From: Rugosimonospora acidiphila
GTDB lineage: Bacteria; Actinomycetota; Actinomycetes; Mycobacteriales; Micromonosporaceae
DNA: 58,024 nucleotides
NCBI RefSeq assembly: GCF_039543385.1
Contig: NZ_BAABJQ010000044.1
Span: forward strand, 1 to 58,024
Direction: 5' to 3'
Below are positions 19,142-27,955 of the stretch, piece by piece. Within the stretch, counting starts at the first letter, position 1. Each line of letters opens with the position of its first letter. Made by a program: the position numbers and the translations under genes. The notes beneath the pieces were generated by a model, which saw only the letters and a program-made list of their open reading frames with translations, was not told the DNA's origin and searched no databases.

Positions 19142-19176
19142 GTCGCCCCGTGCCGGCTCATCCGGCACGGGGCGAC
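19142..19176. terminator. Bidirectional terminator between convergent genes
   Basis: Perfect 15-bp stem GTCGCCCCGTGCCGG / CCGGCACGGGGCGAC with a 5-base loop, followed on the plus strand by CTTTGCTG. It lies between the ricin-GH gene and the cytoplasmic GH127 gene. Confidence 0.88.
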
Positions 19177-19289
19177 CTTTGCTGCTGATCGATATGCGCG
19201 AGCCTGTGCCGTGACGCCGTGACGGGGTTGGCGCGACCGCTAAGACGCGGGTGCGATCGCGGATCCCGTTGCGGGGCCGGCCTGGCGCC

Positions 19290-21239
19290 TCACCGTGTCG
19301 GTATCCACACCCGCATGGTGCTCGGTCCGCGGTTGGCCCACCGGTGGTAGGGAACGAGCGGCAGCTCGATGTCGTACGCGTCCTCGATGTAGGCATCGAG
19401 GCGCCCGTAGGGCTGCTCGATCCCACCGTTCGGCACGAAGAGCACCCCGGCCGCGACGGCACCGTCGCCCACCGGCCGCGGCGGCTGCTTGGGATCGATG
19501 CGCAGTGCCTGCACGTCAGCCCCGCCGGGGAGGTCGACCGACTCCGCGCACAGCACGAGCGGCCCGCGTTCGACCGCGACGGTGCCACGCACGGCGTCGA
19601 TTCTCGGGTCGGCGGTGGTCCAGCGCGGCTCCATCGGGAGCCGGAGGACGATGCGACTGTCCGCCGCGGCGTCGTGAACGGTGTGGGACGGCGCCTGCGC
19701 GCGCGACACCTGGCCGTCGACCTCGACGGTGGCGCCGTCCGCCCAGGAGGGGATGCGCAGGGTCAGGGTCCACCGGTCGCGGGGCGCGGCGACCACCGTC
19801 ACCGTCACCTCGCCGTCGTCCGGGTAGCGGGTGGACACGTCGAGCCGCACGTCCTGCCCGTCCTCGAGCGAGGCGTGGATGGTGCCCGGAGCGTACTGGA
19901 GCAGTTGGACGCCGTCCCGGTTCGTGGTCGCGACGTAGGTCGCGAGTTGAGCGAGGGTACGGGCGACGTTCGGCGGGCAGCAGGCGACTTCGAACCAGGG
20001 TGCGCGCAGCTGGGCGTGTGCGCGGGGGCTGACCTCGTCCGGGTCGCTGGGCTGGCCGGCGACGCGCTGGTGCAGCGGGTTGGTGTAGAAGAACGCCGTG
20101 CCCTCGGTGCTCGGTGAGGCAGCGACCACGTTGTAGAGGGTGCGCTCGATGGTGTCGGCGTAGGCCAGGTTGCCGGTGGTGAGAAGCAGGCGCCAGGCGA
20201 CCATGATGGACGCCACGCCGGCGCAGGTCTCGCAGTACGCGCGGTCGGGCGGCAGCTCGAAGTCGTCGCCGAAGGCCTCGTCCTGGTGGTGTGAGCCCAT
20301 GCCTCCGGTCAGGTAGGTCCGCCGCTGAAGCGTGCGCTGGTACTGCCGCTCCACGGCCTCGACCGTCGGGGAATCGTCCGCCTCGACCGCGGCGTCCACG
20401 GCGCCGGCGGACAGGTACAGCGCCCGCACGGCATGCCCGCGCAGCACCTGCGCGTCCGCGATCGGGATGTCGTCCTGGAAATAGGACCGCCCGAACTCGA
20501 TGTCCTGCAGGCTGTGGCGTCCCCGCCGGTCCAGGAACACGCGGGCCTGCCGCAGGTACCGGCGCACTCCGGTGGCACGGTAGAGCTCCACGAGCGCGGT
20601 CTCGATCTCGGGGTGGCCGCAGACCCCCGCCAGGCCGTCGGGGCCGAAGGTGTCACAGACGTGGTCGGCCGCCTTGCACGCGATCTCGACGAGCCGGTCG
20701 TGATGTCCGGACCTGATCCGGGCTACGGCCGCTTGGATGAGGTGGCCGTAGCAGTAGAGCTCGTGGCCCCATTCGAGGTCGGAGTAGCGGGACGGCTGGT
20801 CGGCGTTGCCGAAGCGCGTGTTGAGATAGCCGTCGGGTTGCTGGGCCGACGCGATCCGTTCGACGATGCTCTGCAGTCGCTGTTCCAACTCCTCATCGCC
20901 GGTGCGGGCGATCTCCCATGACATGGCTTCGAGGAGCTTGTACACCTCCGAGTCGGAGAATTCGCGGCCGGAGCGGGTGTGGCCGACGGTGCCGTTCGCG
21001 ACGGCGTCGAAGTTGGCCGTCCAGCCGACCCGCTCCTGCCAACGGGCGATGTGGGGAATGATGGCGTCCCGGTTTAGCTGCTGCCGGTGCCCCCAGAACC
21101 CGCCGGATATGCGGATCTTGTCGATCCCCAGCGGGAGCAGAGTTGCCGTACCTGGCGCGACCGGCGCGACCGTGAGGCGAGCGGTAGTGACGCCGTCCGG
21201 CTGGGTCGCGTTGTGACCATCGTTCACTGTGTGGGTCAT
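19290..21239 (-). CDS. Cytoplasmic GH127 beta-L-arabinofuranosidase
   Basis: 649 residues, no signal peptide. Belongs to the DUF1680/GH127 family, whose type member HypBA1 removes L-arabinofuranose from beta-arabinosides with a zinc-bound cysteine nucleophile. The catalytic set is visible: Glu337 and Cys339 in YCETCAG, and Cys420-Cys421 in FEVACCPPNVAR, at nearly the same positions as in HypBA1. Other family blocks: ISGGFWGHRQ, WGHELYCYGHLIQAA and GHAVRALYL. The ATG overlaps the stop of the upstream permease gene (ATGA), so it is the last gene of an SBP-permease-permease-hydrolase operon and works on imported oligosaccharides. Confidence 0.93.
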   Translation of the reverse strand: MTHTVNDGHNATQPDGVTTARLTVAPVAPGTATLLPLGIDKIRISGGFWGHRQQLNRDAIIPHIARWQERVGWTANFDAVANGTVGHTRSGREFSDSEVYKLLEAMSWEIARTGDEELEQRLQSIVERIASAQQPDGYLNTRFGNADQPSRYSDLEWGHELYCYGHLIQAAVARIRSGHHDRLVEIACKAADHVCDTFGPDGLAGVCGHPEIETALVELYRATGVRRYLRQARVFLDRRGRHSLQDIEFGRSYFQDDIPIADAQVLRGHAVRALYLSAGAVDAAVEADDSPTVEAVERQYQRTLQRRTYLTGGMGSHHQDEAFGDDFELPPDRAYCETCAGVASIMVAWRLLLTTGNLAYADTIERTLYNVVAASPSTEGTAFFYTNPLHQRVAGQPSDPDEVSPRAHAQLRAPWFEVACCPPNVARTLAQLATYVATTNRDGVQLLQYAPGTIHASLEDGQDVRLDVSTRYPDDGEVTVTVVAAPRDRWTLTLRIPSWADGATVEVDGQVSRAQAPSHTVHDAAADSRIVLRLPMEPRWTTADPRIDAVRGTVAVERGPLVLCAESVDLPGGADVQALRIDPKQPPRPVGDGAVAAGVLFVPNGGIEQPYGRLDAYIEDAYDIELPLVPYHRWANRGPSTMRVWIPTR

Positions 21240-22054
21240 CCTTTCACCGCGCCCGAGGCGAAGCCCCGGATGTAGTGGCGCTGCAGAGCGAGGAACAGAA
21301 TCACTGCCGGGATGGTCAGCACGACGACGCCGGCGGTGGTCGATCCGTAATCGATGACGCCCATGGTTTGCTGGCGCATGTTGACCAGCGCGAGCGGTAG
21401 CGGGGCGTTATTGCTGCTGAGCAGGTAGAGGGAGACCATGAAGTCGTTCCAGGCGGCCAGATATGCGAACAGGCCCACCGTGATGAGGCCGGGGCGCACC
21501 GCCGGGATCATGACTCGACGGAAGGCCTGGAACGAGCTGCATCCGTCGATCAGGGCCGCGTTCTCCAGGTCGCGCGGCACGGCGGTGAACGAGGTGCGCA
21601 TCATGAAGATGCCGAACGGGATCTGAAACAGGGTCAGCACGAGCACGACGCTGAACAGCGAGTTCTGCAGACTGATGTCCTTCATCCACACCAGCAGCGG
21701 AATCAGCAGGGTGGCGTAGGGGATCATCATGATCGACAGCACCAGTACGAACAACACGTTCTTGCCCCGGAACCGGAAGCGCGCGAAGGCGTAGCCTCCG
21801 GTGGCCGCCAGCGCCAGCGTGAGGGCGGTCGCGCCGATCGAGATGATGAGCGAGTTCATCAGGTACTTGGGCAGGCCGTACCCGTAGGAGAACAGGGTCT
21901 CGTAGTTCTTGAAGCCGTACCCGTGGATCTGCGCCGTGCCCGGGCTCGGTGACACCGAGCTGACCACCGCCCAGACGAGGGGGATGATGAACACCACCAC
22001 CATCACCGTGGTGAGGAGGTAGTAGACGGATTGCGATGCGACTGACTTCTTCAT
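21236..22054 (-). CDS. Carbohydrate ABC transporter permease (MalG type)
   Basis: 272 residues with six predicted membrane segments and the cytoplasmic EAA loop ENAALIDGCSSFQAFRRVMIPAVRPG, the contact site for the ATPase. Family: binding-protein-dependent CUT1 sugar importers. Overlaps the GH127 start by four bases, and lies six bases after the other permease. No ATP-binding subunit is encoded nearby, so it probably uses a shared MsiK-like ATPase, as is usual for CUT1 importers of actinobacteria (inference). Confidence 0.92.
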   Translation of the reverse strand: MKKSVASQSVYYLLTTVMVVVFIIPLVWAVVSSVSPSPGTAQIHGYGFKNYETLFSYGYGLPKYLMNSLIISIGATALTLALAATGGYAFARFRFRGKNVLFVLVLSIMMIPYATLLIPLLVWMKDISLQNSLFSVVLVLTLFQIPFGIFMMRTSFTAVPRDLENAALIDGCSSFQAFRRVMIPAVRPGLITVGLFAYLAAWNDFMVSLYLLSSNNAPLPLALVNMRQQTMGVIDYGSTTAGVVVLTIPAVILFLALQRHYIRGFASGAVKG

Positions 22055-22060
22055 CTCCTG

Positions 22061-23023
22061 CTACTCCTCGTCCGCGCCGACGCGCAGCGCGCGCAGTTGG
22101 ACGATGTTGACCAGCACGAGCGCCAACAGCAGGAGAACCGACAGCGCCGCGGCCATGCCGAGGTCCTTGTGGGTCTCGAAGGCATCGCGGTAGATCAGCT
22201 GGACGATCGTCATGGTCGAGTTGTTCGGGCCGCCCTTGGTCAGGATGTAGAACTGGTCGAAGGCCAGCAGCGAGCCGGTGACCGACAGGATCATGGTCAT
22301 CGCGACGGTGGGGCGCAGCAGCGGCAGCGTGATGCTCGTCAACGTCTTCCACCGGCCCGGCCCGTCCAGCCGGGCCGCCTCGTACACCTCGACGGGAATG
22401 GCCTGCAGGCCGACCATCATCAGCAGCATGTAGAAGCCGGCGAAGCGCCAGACCACGAGGATCACCGTGCCCCACAGCGCGCCACCCGGTGTCCCGAGGA
22501 TGGAGGACTGGCCGCCGGCGCCGCCCAGATCCTCCAGGATGTGCGTGATCGGGCCTACCTGAGGTGAGTACAGCGCGTAGAACAGCAGGGAGGCCGACGC
22601 GATACCGAGCGCCGAGGGGATCAGGATCGCGGTGCGCAGAAAGTTGTTCCACCGCCGCGACTCCTGCACGAGCAGGGCGAGCCCGAGGGCCACCGGCATC
22701 AGAATCACCGTGGTGACCACGGTGTACTTCAGGGTGAACCAGATGGACTGCGGCAGCAGCGGATCGTTGAACAGGTTGGTGAAGTTGTCCGGGAAGTTGT
22801 TGCCCTGGGCCCCCCCGAGCAGCGTCCAGTGGGAGAACGCCATGACGACGACCACGACGATCGGGGCGACGAACAACAGCAGGAGCAGGATCGCGGTCGG
22901 AGCGGCGTAGAGCCATCCGGTGCGGTTCTCGGCGCGGGCTTTCTTGGACCGGAATGCGGCACGACGCGCTTGGCGCGGTGGCGCCTTGTCAAGGACCGGG
23001 GTCAGCGACGTCGGTGGGGCCAT
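22061..23023 (-). CDS. Carbohydrate ABC transporter permease (MalF/UgpA type)
   Basis: 320 residues with a cytoplasmic basic N-terminus, a first membrane segment (LYAAPTAILLLLLFVAPIVVV) and the EAA loop YEAARLDGPGRWKTLTSITLP. Partner of the MalG-type permease downstream in the same CUT1 importer. A stable hairpin in the 109-base gap that separates it from the binding-protein gene probably lowers its expression relative to that gene. Confidence 0.92.
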   Translation of the reverse strand: MAPPTSLTPVLDKAPPRQARRAAFRSKKARAENRTGWLYAAPTAILLLLLFVAPIVVVVVMAFSHWTLLGGAQGNNFPDNFTNLFNDPLLPQSIWFTLKYTVVTTVILMPVALGLALLVQESRRWNNFLRTAILIPSALGIASASLLFYALYSPQVGPITHILEDLGGAGGQSSILGTPGGALWGTVILVVWRFAGFYMLLMMVGLQAIPVEVYEAARLDGPGRWKTLTSITLPLLRPTVAMTMILSVTGSLLAFDQFYILTKGGPNNSTMTIVQLIYRDAFETHKDLGMAAALSVLLLLALVLVNIVQLRALRVGADEE

Positions 23024-23063
23024 GGTCTGACCTCCGTAGGACTGTGCGAGGGGTGTCCGGCAA

Positions 23064-23100
23064 CAGCCGGGAACGGCTCGACTACCGCCGTTCCCGGCTG
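23064..23100 (-). terminator. Intra-operon hairpin between SBP and permease genes
   Basis: Perfect 14-bp stem CAGCCGGGAACGGC / GCCGTTCCCGGCTG with a 9-base loop, located after the binding-protein stop and before the permease start. Likely a partial terminator or mRNA-stabilising element, as between malE and malF. Confidence 0.7.
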
Positions 23101-23132
23101 GGATGTGCGCTTGGTGCGTTTCTAGCGCGCGG

Positions 23133-24452
23133 TCACTGTCCGAGTGCGGTGGTGATCGCCTGGTTGTCTGCGTCGATCTTCGATGCGTCGCCCCAGACGG
23201 CGTCCTGGAAGAGGATCTGGAAGGGGCTGCCCGCCGCGTTGAACGCGTCGTTGAAGTTCGTGGCGATCGGCGTCTGGCCGGTCTTGATGGTGCCGTTGCC
23301 GATGAGCGTGCGCGGATCGGCGTCCTTGTAGCCGCTCTCCAGCGTCTTGAAGTTCGACGCGGTGTCGTTGTTGTCGGCGAACACCGTCTGCTGTGCCTGC
23401 TCGCTCATCAGCCAGGCGAGGAAGTTCCAGGCCTGGGCGACGTGCTTGGAGTCCTTGGTGATGCCGATGGCGTCCCCGCCGAGGAAGGTCGAGGAACCGC
23501 TGTCGACGCCGGGGATGGGCGCCACGCCGATCTGGAACGGCGAGGACTTGAACAGCGCGCTGACCGCCGTGAAGGGGTACTGCATGACGCCGATCTTCCC
23601 GTTCTGGAACGGTGCGGTCCACGTCGCGCCGGTCTCGTCCTTCGACCCGGCCCCCAGCCCGTTCGGCGTGTTGGCCAGCTCACGGTAGGCGTTGAAGACC
23701 TTCTTGGCCGAGTCGCTGTCGAGCAGCGACTTCTTGCCGTCATCGCTGATCGCCTGGTCGCCGTTGCCCCACAACATCGGGAAGAGCGTGAAGACCAGCG
23801 CGCCACCGGACTGACCGGCGACGTACGTGCCGGCCACGTCCTTCTTGTTCAGCGCGGCGACCGCCTTGGCCTGGGTCACGAAGTCGTTGAGGTTGGCCGG
23901 ACCCTTGTTCGGGTCGAGCCCGGCCTGCTGGTAGAGGTCCTTGTTCCAGACCATCACCGAGATGTCGCTGACGAACGGCAGGGTGTGCTCCTTGCCGTCG
24001 ACCGTGCCGGCCTTGATGTGCCCGGACTGCAGTTCCGACTTCTCGGGCAGCGCGTCGATCTGCTTGGTCAGGTCGTGGAAGATGCCTTGCTGCGTCCAGT
24101 AGGGCACCCGCACGACGTCGCCGGCGAGGATGTCCGGCAGGCTGTCGGTCTGCACGGCCGCGCCGACCTTACCCTCGACGTCGTCGTTGGGCAGCAGCTC
24201 GAGCTTGACCTGGTTCTTGTGCGTCTTGTTGTAGGCGTTGACCGCGTCGGTCGCCTGCTTCTCCAGGGGTGCGCGCGACCAGAGCGTGATGGTCGTCCCG
24301 TCATCCGTGCCATTTTCGGGGATGGACACTGTGCCGCTACTGCCGCTGCTTCCGCCGCCACAGGCGGCGAGGGTCAGGGCGACGGCACCGGCAACCGCGA
24401 CCGCCGCTAGGGCGAACCGGTTGCGGCGTGGAGCAGGAGCTATCGATTCCAT
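23133..24452 (-). CDS. Sugar ABC transporter substrate-binding lipoprotein (CUT1)
   Basis: 439 residues. Lipoprotein leader with lipobox LAAC (Cys31), then a Gly/Ser linker. Family blocks of cluster-1 (maltose-type) binding proteins are present: TITLWSRAP, AYNKTHKNQVKLELLP, DILAGDVVRVPYW and GDAIGITKDSKHVAQAWNFLAWL. It captures extracellular oligosaccharides for the two permeases downstream; the neighbouring GH127 suggests beta-arabino-oligosaccharides. Divergent from the LacI gene, with a promoter and palindromic operator in between. Confidence 0.92.
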   Translation of the reverse strand: MESIAPAPRRNRFALAAVAVAGAVALTLAACGGGSSGSSGTVSIPENGTDDGTTITLWSRAPLEKQATDAVNAYNKTHKNQVKLELLPNDDVEGKVGAAVQTDSLPDILAGDVVRVPYWTQQGIFHDLTKQIDALPEKSELQSGHIKAGTVDGKEHTLPFVSDISVMVWNKDLYQQAGLDPNKGPANLNDFVTQAKAVAALNKKDVAGTYVAGQSGGALVFTLFPMLWGNGDQAISDDGKKSLLDSDSAKKVFNAYRELANTPNGLGAGSKDETGATWTAPFQNGKIGVMQYPFTAVSALFKSSPFQIGVAPIPGVDSGSSTFLGGDAIGITKDSKHVAQAWNFLAWLMSEQAQQTVFADNNDTASNFKTLESGYKDADPRTLIGNGTIKTGQTPIATNFNDAFNAAGSPFQILFQDAVWGDASKIDADNQAITTALGQ

Positions 24453-24541
24453 GTCTGGTGCCTTTCATTCTCGACGCGGAGCACCGGCCGACCTTTGCTC
24501 GAGGTCATTCGTTCGTTCGTTATTGACCGCTTCCGGCCGCT

Positions 24542-24597
24542 CCGAAAAGACAGAAAAGCTTTTCGGCAACTTAACATGCGCGCCGGAACTGGGTCAA
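24542..24597 (-). promoter_or_regulatory. Promoter and LacI-type operator of the arabinoside importer operon
   Basis: Minus strand: TTGACC (24597-24592), 18 bases, TAAGTT (24573-24568). Directly downstream, CCGAAAAG (24542-24549) and CTTTTCGG (24559-24566) form an inverted repeat that also contains the perfect palindrome GAAAAGCTTTTC (24553-24564). Position over the start site fits repression by the divergently encoded LacI protein. Confidence 0.65.
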
Positions 24598-24664
24598 GCA
24601 CGGTTGCGCGGCATCCTGCTAGCCTTCAGAAGAAGGCCGTACATAGCGTCCCAGGAGACCGAAA

Positions 24665-25678
24665 TTGGTTGAGAAGAGCAAGCCGGCAACGCTGAGCGAC
24701 GTCGCCCGCCTGGCCGGCGTTTCGGTCGCGACGGCGTCGAAAGCCCTGAACGGGCGGGCGCAGGTACGCGCATCAACCCGCGAAAAGGTCTTCCGTTCCG
24801 CCGAGGCACTCTCCTTCGTCCCCAACCCGCTGGCGCAGGGGTTGCTGTCCGGCCAGACCGGAACCGTCGGCCTGCTCACCTCGGACCTGGAGGGCCGCTT
24901 CTCGATCCCCATCATGATGGGCGCCGAGGATGCCTTCGGCGCCGATTCGACCTCGGTGTTCCTCTGTGACGCCCGCGGCGACGCGATCCGGGAACAGCAC
25001 CAGCTGCGCGCGCTCCTGTCGCGCCACGTGGACGGTCTCATCATCGTCGGCGCCCGGCCGGATCCGCGCCGCTCCCTGGGGCCCGACATCACGGTGCCGG
25101 TCGTGTACGCCTACGCGCCGTCGGACCACCCCGAGGACTGCTCGATCACCAGCGACAATGTCCACGGTGGGCGCCTGGCCGCCGAACACCTGCTCGGCAT
25201 CGGCCGGCGCAGGATCGCCATCATCACCGGAGACTCGGCGTACGGAGTGGCACACGACCGGGTGGCCGGCCTGTTGCAGGCGTTGCACGACGCCGGCCTG
25301 CAGCCCGTGGAGGCGCCGTTCTTCGGCTCGTGGTCGGAGAGCTGGGGCAGGGCCGCCACGCGCATCCTCCTGGAGGCGCATCCCGAGATCGACGGGCTGA
25401 TCTGCGGCAGCGACCAGATAGCTCGCGGGGCGATGGACGCGCTGCGCGAACTGGGCCGTGACATCCCCGACGACGTAGCGGTCATCGGCCACGACAACTG
25501 GGAAGTCCTGGCCACCGACGCGCGGCCGCCGCTGTCCAGCATCGACATGGACCTGCAGGAGCTCGGCCGCCGGGCCGCCGAGAAGCTTTTCGACGCTATC
25601 GATGGGCGGCCGTCACACGGGATCGAGAAACTTCCCTGCCGCCTGATGGTGCGCGGATCGACCACGCCCACCCACTGA
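24665..25678 (+). CDS. LacI-family transcriptional regulator
   Basis: 337 residues. N-terminal LacI HTH (TLSDVARLAGVSVATASKAL) followed by a periplasmic-binding-protein-like effector domain. The start is a TTG with AGGAG seven bases upstream; no ATG or GTG lies before the HTH. Divergent to the SBP-permease-GH127 operon, whose promoter carries a palindrome at the expected repressor position; it is therefore the likely local repressor, with an arabino-oligosaccharide or L-arabinose as inducer (inference). Confidence 0.92.
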   Translation: MVEKSKPATLSDVARLAGVSVATASKALNGRAQVRASTREKVFRSAEALSFVPNPLAQGLLSGQTGTVGLLTSDLEGRFSIPIMMGAEDAFGADSTSVFLCDARGDAIREQHQLRALLSRHVDGLIIVGARPDPRRSLGPDITVPVVYAYAPSDHPEDCSITSDNVHGGRLAAEHLLGIGRRRIAIITGDSAYGVAHDRVAGLLQALHDAGLQPVEAPFFGSWSESWGRAATRILLEAHPEIDGLICGSDQIARGAMDALRELGRDIPDDVAVIGHDNWEVLATDARPPLSSIDMDLQELGRRAAEKLFDAIDGRPSHGIEKLPCRLMVRGSTTPTH

Positions 25679-25697
25679 AAGGGTCTTTTCGCCGCGC

Positions 25698-25729
25698 GGG
25701 CGGTGCGATCCACCGGGATCGCACCGCCC
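25698..25729. terminator. Bidirectional terminator between LacI gene and second SBP gene
   Basis: Perfect 13-bp stem GGGCGGTGCGATC / GATCGCACCGCCC with a 6-base loop, between two convergent genes. Confidence 0.85.
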
Positions 25730-25745
25730 ACAGTGGAGCAACGGA

Positions 25746-26816
25746 TCAGAAGTCGTACTGCATGTAGTTGTCCTTGGTGAACTCGAGCGGCTTCGAGAAG
25801 ATGATGGTGCCCGGAGCCGGGTCGTTGCTCACCGTGAACGTGCCCAGGTCGCCCGCGTCGAACGAGCCACCGGCCGCCGGCATCGTGCCGTCGGCCACCT
25901 TGCGCGCCACCTGGGCGATCAGCTCACCCTGCTTGACCTCGTCCCAGAGGAACAGACCGGTCAGCGAGCCGTCCTCGAAGTACTGCTTGTTCGGGTTGGG
26001 GTCACCGATGCCGAACACGCCGATCTTGCCCGCCTTGCCGACCGCCTTCACCGCGGCCAGCGCGCCCGGCACCGCCGCGCCGTCGATCGGGATCAGGGCC
26101 TTCAGGTCGGGGTTGGAGTTGATCAGGTTGGTCGCCTGGGTCTGCGACGTGGCCTGGTTGGACTGCCCGTACCCGATGGGGCCGACCTTCAGGTTCGGGT
26201 AGCTGGACTTGATGTAGTCCTGCATCGCGTCGATCCAGGCGTTCTGGACGGTCGCGTCCTTGGTGGAGGACAGGATGCCGATGGTGCCGGTGGAGCCGAA
26301 CTTCTGCACCACGGCGTCGATGAGCGCCTTGCCCATGTCCGGGTACGCGGTGTCCTGGATGAAGTAGTCGCGCGCGGACGGCGTGACGTCGGAGTCGAAC
26401 CCGATCACCTTGATGCCCGCGGCCTTGGCCGCCTGCAGCGCCGGGACCTCCGAGGTGGGGTCATTCGCCGAGTACGCGATGACCTGCGGCGGGTTGTTGC
26501 TCTTCACCAGGCCGTTGATGATGTTCGCCTGGTCCGGGCCGCTCGCCTGCACCGAGGCGGTGTAGTTGATCGTCTCTTTCAGCGAGGGCGCGATCTGCTT
26601 GGCGCCCTTCACGTTCGCCTCGAAGACGGCCAGCCCGAGCAGCTTCGGGACGACGGCCACGGTGATCGGGTCGCCGGCCTTGACCTTTGTCGCGCTGCCA
26701 CCGGACGACGACGCGCTCGTGCCACTGGAGCACGCGCTCACGCCGATCACCGTGGCAACCAGTAGCGCGCCGACCTTGGCACGCTTCGTGAAGCCGCTTG
26801 CTTGTCGCATGGACAT
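25746..26816 (-). CDS. Sugar ABC transporter substrate-binding lipoprotein (CUT2)
   Basis: 356 residues. Lipobox VSAC (Cys29), Ser/Gly-rich linker, then a type-1 periplasmic binding protein fold as in ribose, rhamnose and autoinducer-2 binding proteins (ITVAVVPKLLGLAVFEANVKGA, GFDSDVTPSARDYFIQD, ALIPIDGAAVPGALAAVK). Start ATG with AAGGAG eight bases upstream. Last gene of the ATPase-permease-permease-SBP operon; the 110-base gap before it contains short ATAGGGG repeats. The monosaccharide carried is not shown by sequence; rhamnose, ribose or arabinose are candidates. Confidence 0.9.
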   Translation of the reverse strand: MSMRQASGFTKRAKVGALLVATVIGVSACSSGTSASSSGGSATKVKAGDPITVAVVPKLLGLAVFEANVKGAKQIAPSLKETINYTASVQASGPDQANIINGLVKSNNPPQVIAYSANDPTSEVPALQAAKAAGIKVIGFDSDVTPSARDYFIQDTAYPDMGKALIDAVVQKFGSTGTIGILSSTKDATVQNAWIDAMQDYIKSSYPNLKVGPIGYGQSNQATSQTQATNLINSNPDLKALIPIDGAAVPGALAAVKAVGKAGKIGVFGIGDPNPNKQYFEDGSLTGLFLWDEVKQGELIAQVARKVADGTMPAAGGSFDAGDLGTFTVSNDPAPGTIIFSKPLEFTKDNYMQYDF

Positions 26817-26926
26817 TGTCCACTCTCCTTCGGGACAACCAATGTGATCGATAGGGGATAGGGGATACCCGGCGACGGCCGGTTCGGCCGCCGCGTGTTG
26901 GTGGAGCTCCTCGCGAGACCTGTCGA

Positions 26927-27955
26927 CTACCGCTGTCGCATCGGTCTGCGGAACCCGCGTTGGGAAAGCAGCCTTCGCAGTGCGCTGCCCATCGACTCGC
27001 CCGTCCGGCGCTCCAGGGTGAGCTTCACGACGAGCGCGATGATGAGCAGGATTCCGGTGATCATGGTTACGGTCAATGAACTGCGGCCCGAGATGAGCAG
27101 CCCCTGGGACAGGAAGCCCAGGAAGAACACGGCGACGATGACCTCGGCCATCCGGCCCTTGCCGCCGAAGATGTCGACGCCGCCGAGCACCACGCAGGTG
27201 ATGGCCGGCAGCAGCAGGGTGGTGCCGATGTCGTCGCGGGCGGAGTTGTAGTACGCGGCCAGCACCAGCCCGGCGATGCCCGAGAACAGGCCGCTGAGGC
27301 CGAAGGACAGCACCAGCGTGCGGTACGTGCGGATGCCGGCGTAGTCCGAGGCGGACCGGCTGTACCCGATCATCGTCAGCGCGCGACCGAAGCCGGTGCG
27401 GGTCACCAGCAGAGCCGTGAGGATGGCCAGCACCAGGAACAGCACCAGAGCTGAGGGGATCGGCCCGACCAGGCCGGTACCGAGGCGCTGGAAGATGTCG
27501 CTGAACCCGTACGGCGGCGACTCACCGCCGATCGAGGTCGCCAGGCTGGTCGCGATGAACTGGGTGGCCAGTGTGACCAGCAGCGAGTCGATGCCCAGCA
27601 GGGACACCACGAGCCCGTTGAACAGCCCGAACCCGACCCCGGTGGCGAGCGCGATCACGATCGCGAGCCCCATGCCCGTACCGTGCTTGAGTTCGGTACC
27701 CACCACGATGGCGGACAGGCTCGCCGTGGCGCCGGCCGACAGGTCGATGTTGCCGGTCAGGATGACCACACCCGCGCCCAGGGCCAGGATTCCGATCGGC
27801 ACGAACTGTTCGGTGAGGATCAGGATGCCGTTGCCGTGCCCGGCGAACTGCCGCGTGGTCAGGCTGAAATACACCAGCTCGGCGATCAGCGCGACGCCCA
27901 GGGTCAGGCCCCAGGTCGGCAGCCGGAACCGCCGGGGCAGCGCGATGTTCGTCAT
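26927..27955 (-). CDS. Monosaccharide ABC transporter permease (RbsC/RhaQ type)
   Basis: 342 residues, about 8-10 hydrophobic membrane segments. Family motif GNIDLSAGATASLSAIVVGT and the C-terminal IFGGKGRMAEVIVAVFFLGFLSQGL mark the CUT2 (BPD_transp_2) family. The start ATG overlaps the stop of the upstream permease by four bases. Probably forms a heterodimer with that second permease. Confidence 0.92.
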   Translation of the reverse strand: MTNIALPRRFRLPTWGLTLGVALIAELVYFSLTTRQFAGHGNGILILTEQFVPIGILALGAGVVILTGNIDLSAGATASLSAIVVGTELKHGTGMGLAIVIALATGVGFGLFNGLVVSLLGIDSLLVTLATQFIATSLATSIGGESPPYGFSDIFQRLGTGLVGPIPSALVLFLVLAILTALLVTRTGFGRALTMIGYSRSASDYAGIRTYRTLVLSFGLSGLFSGIAGLVLAAYYNSARDDIGTTLLLPAITCVVLGGVDIFGGKGRMAEVIVAVFFLGFLSQGLLISGRSSLTVTMITGILLIIALVVKLTLERRTGESMGSALRRLLSQRGFRRPMRQR

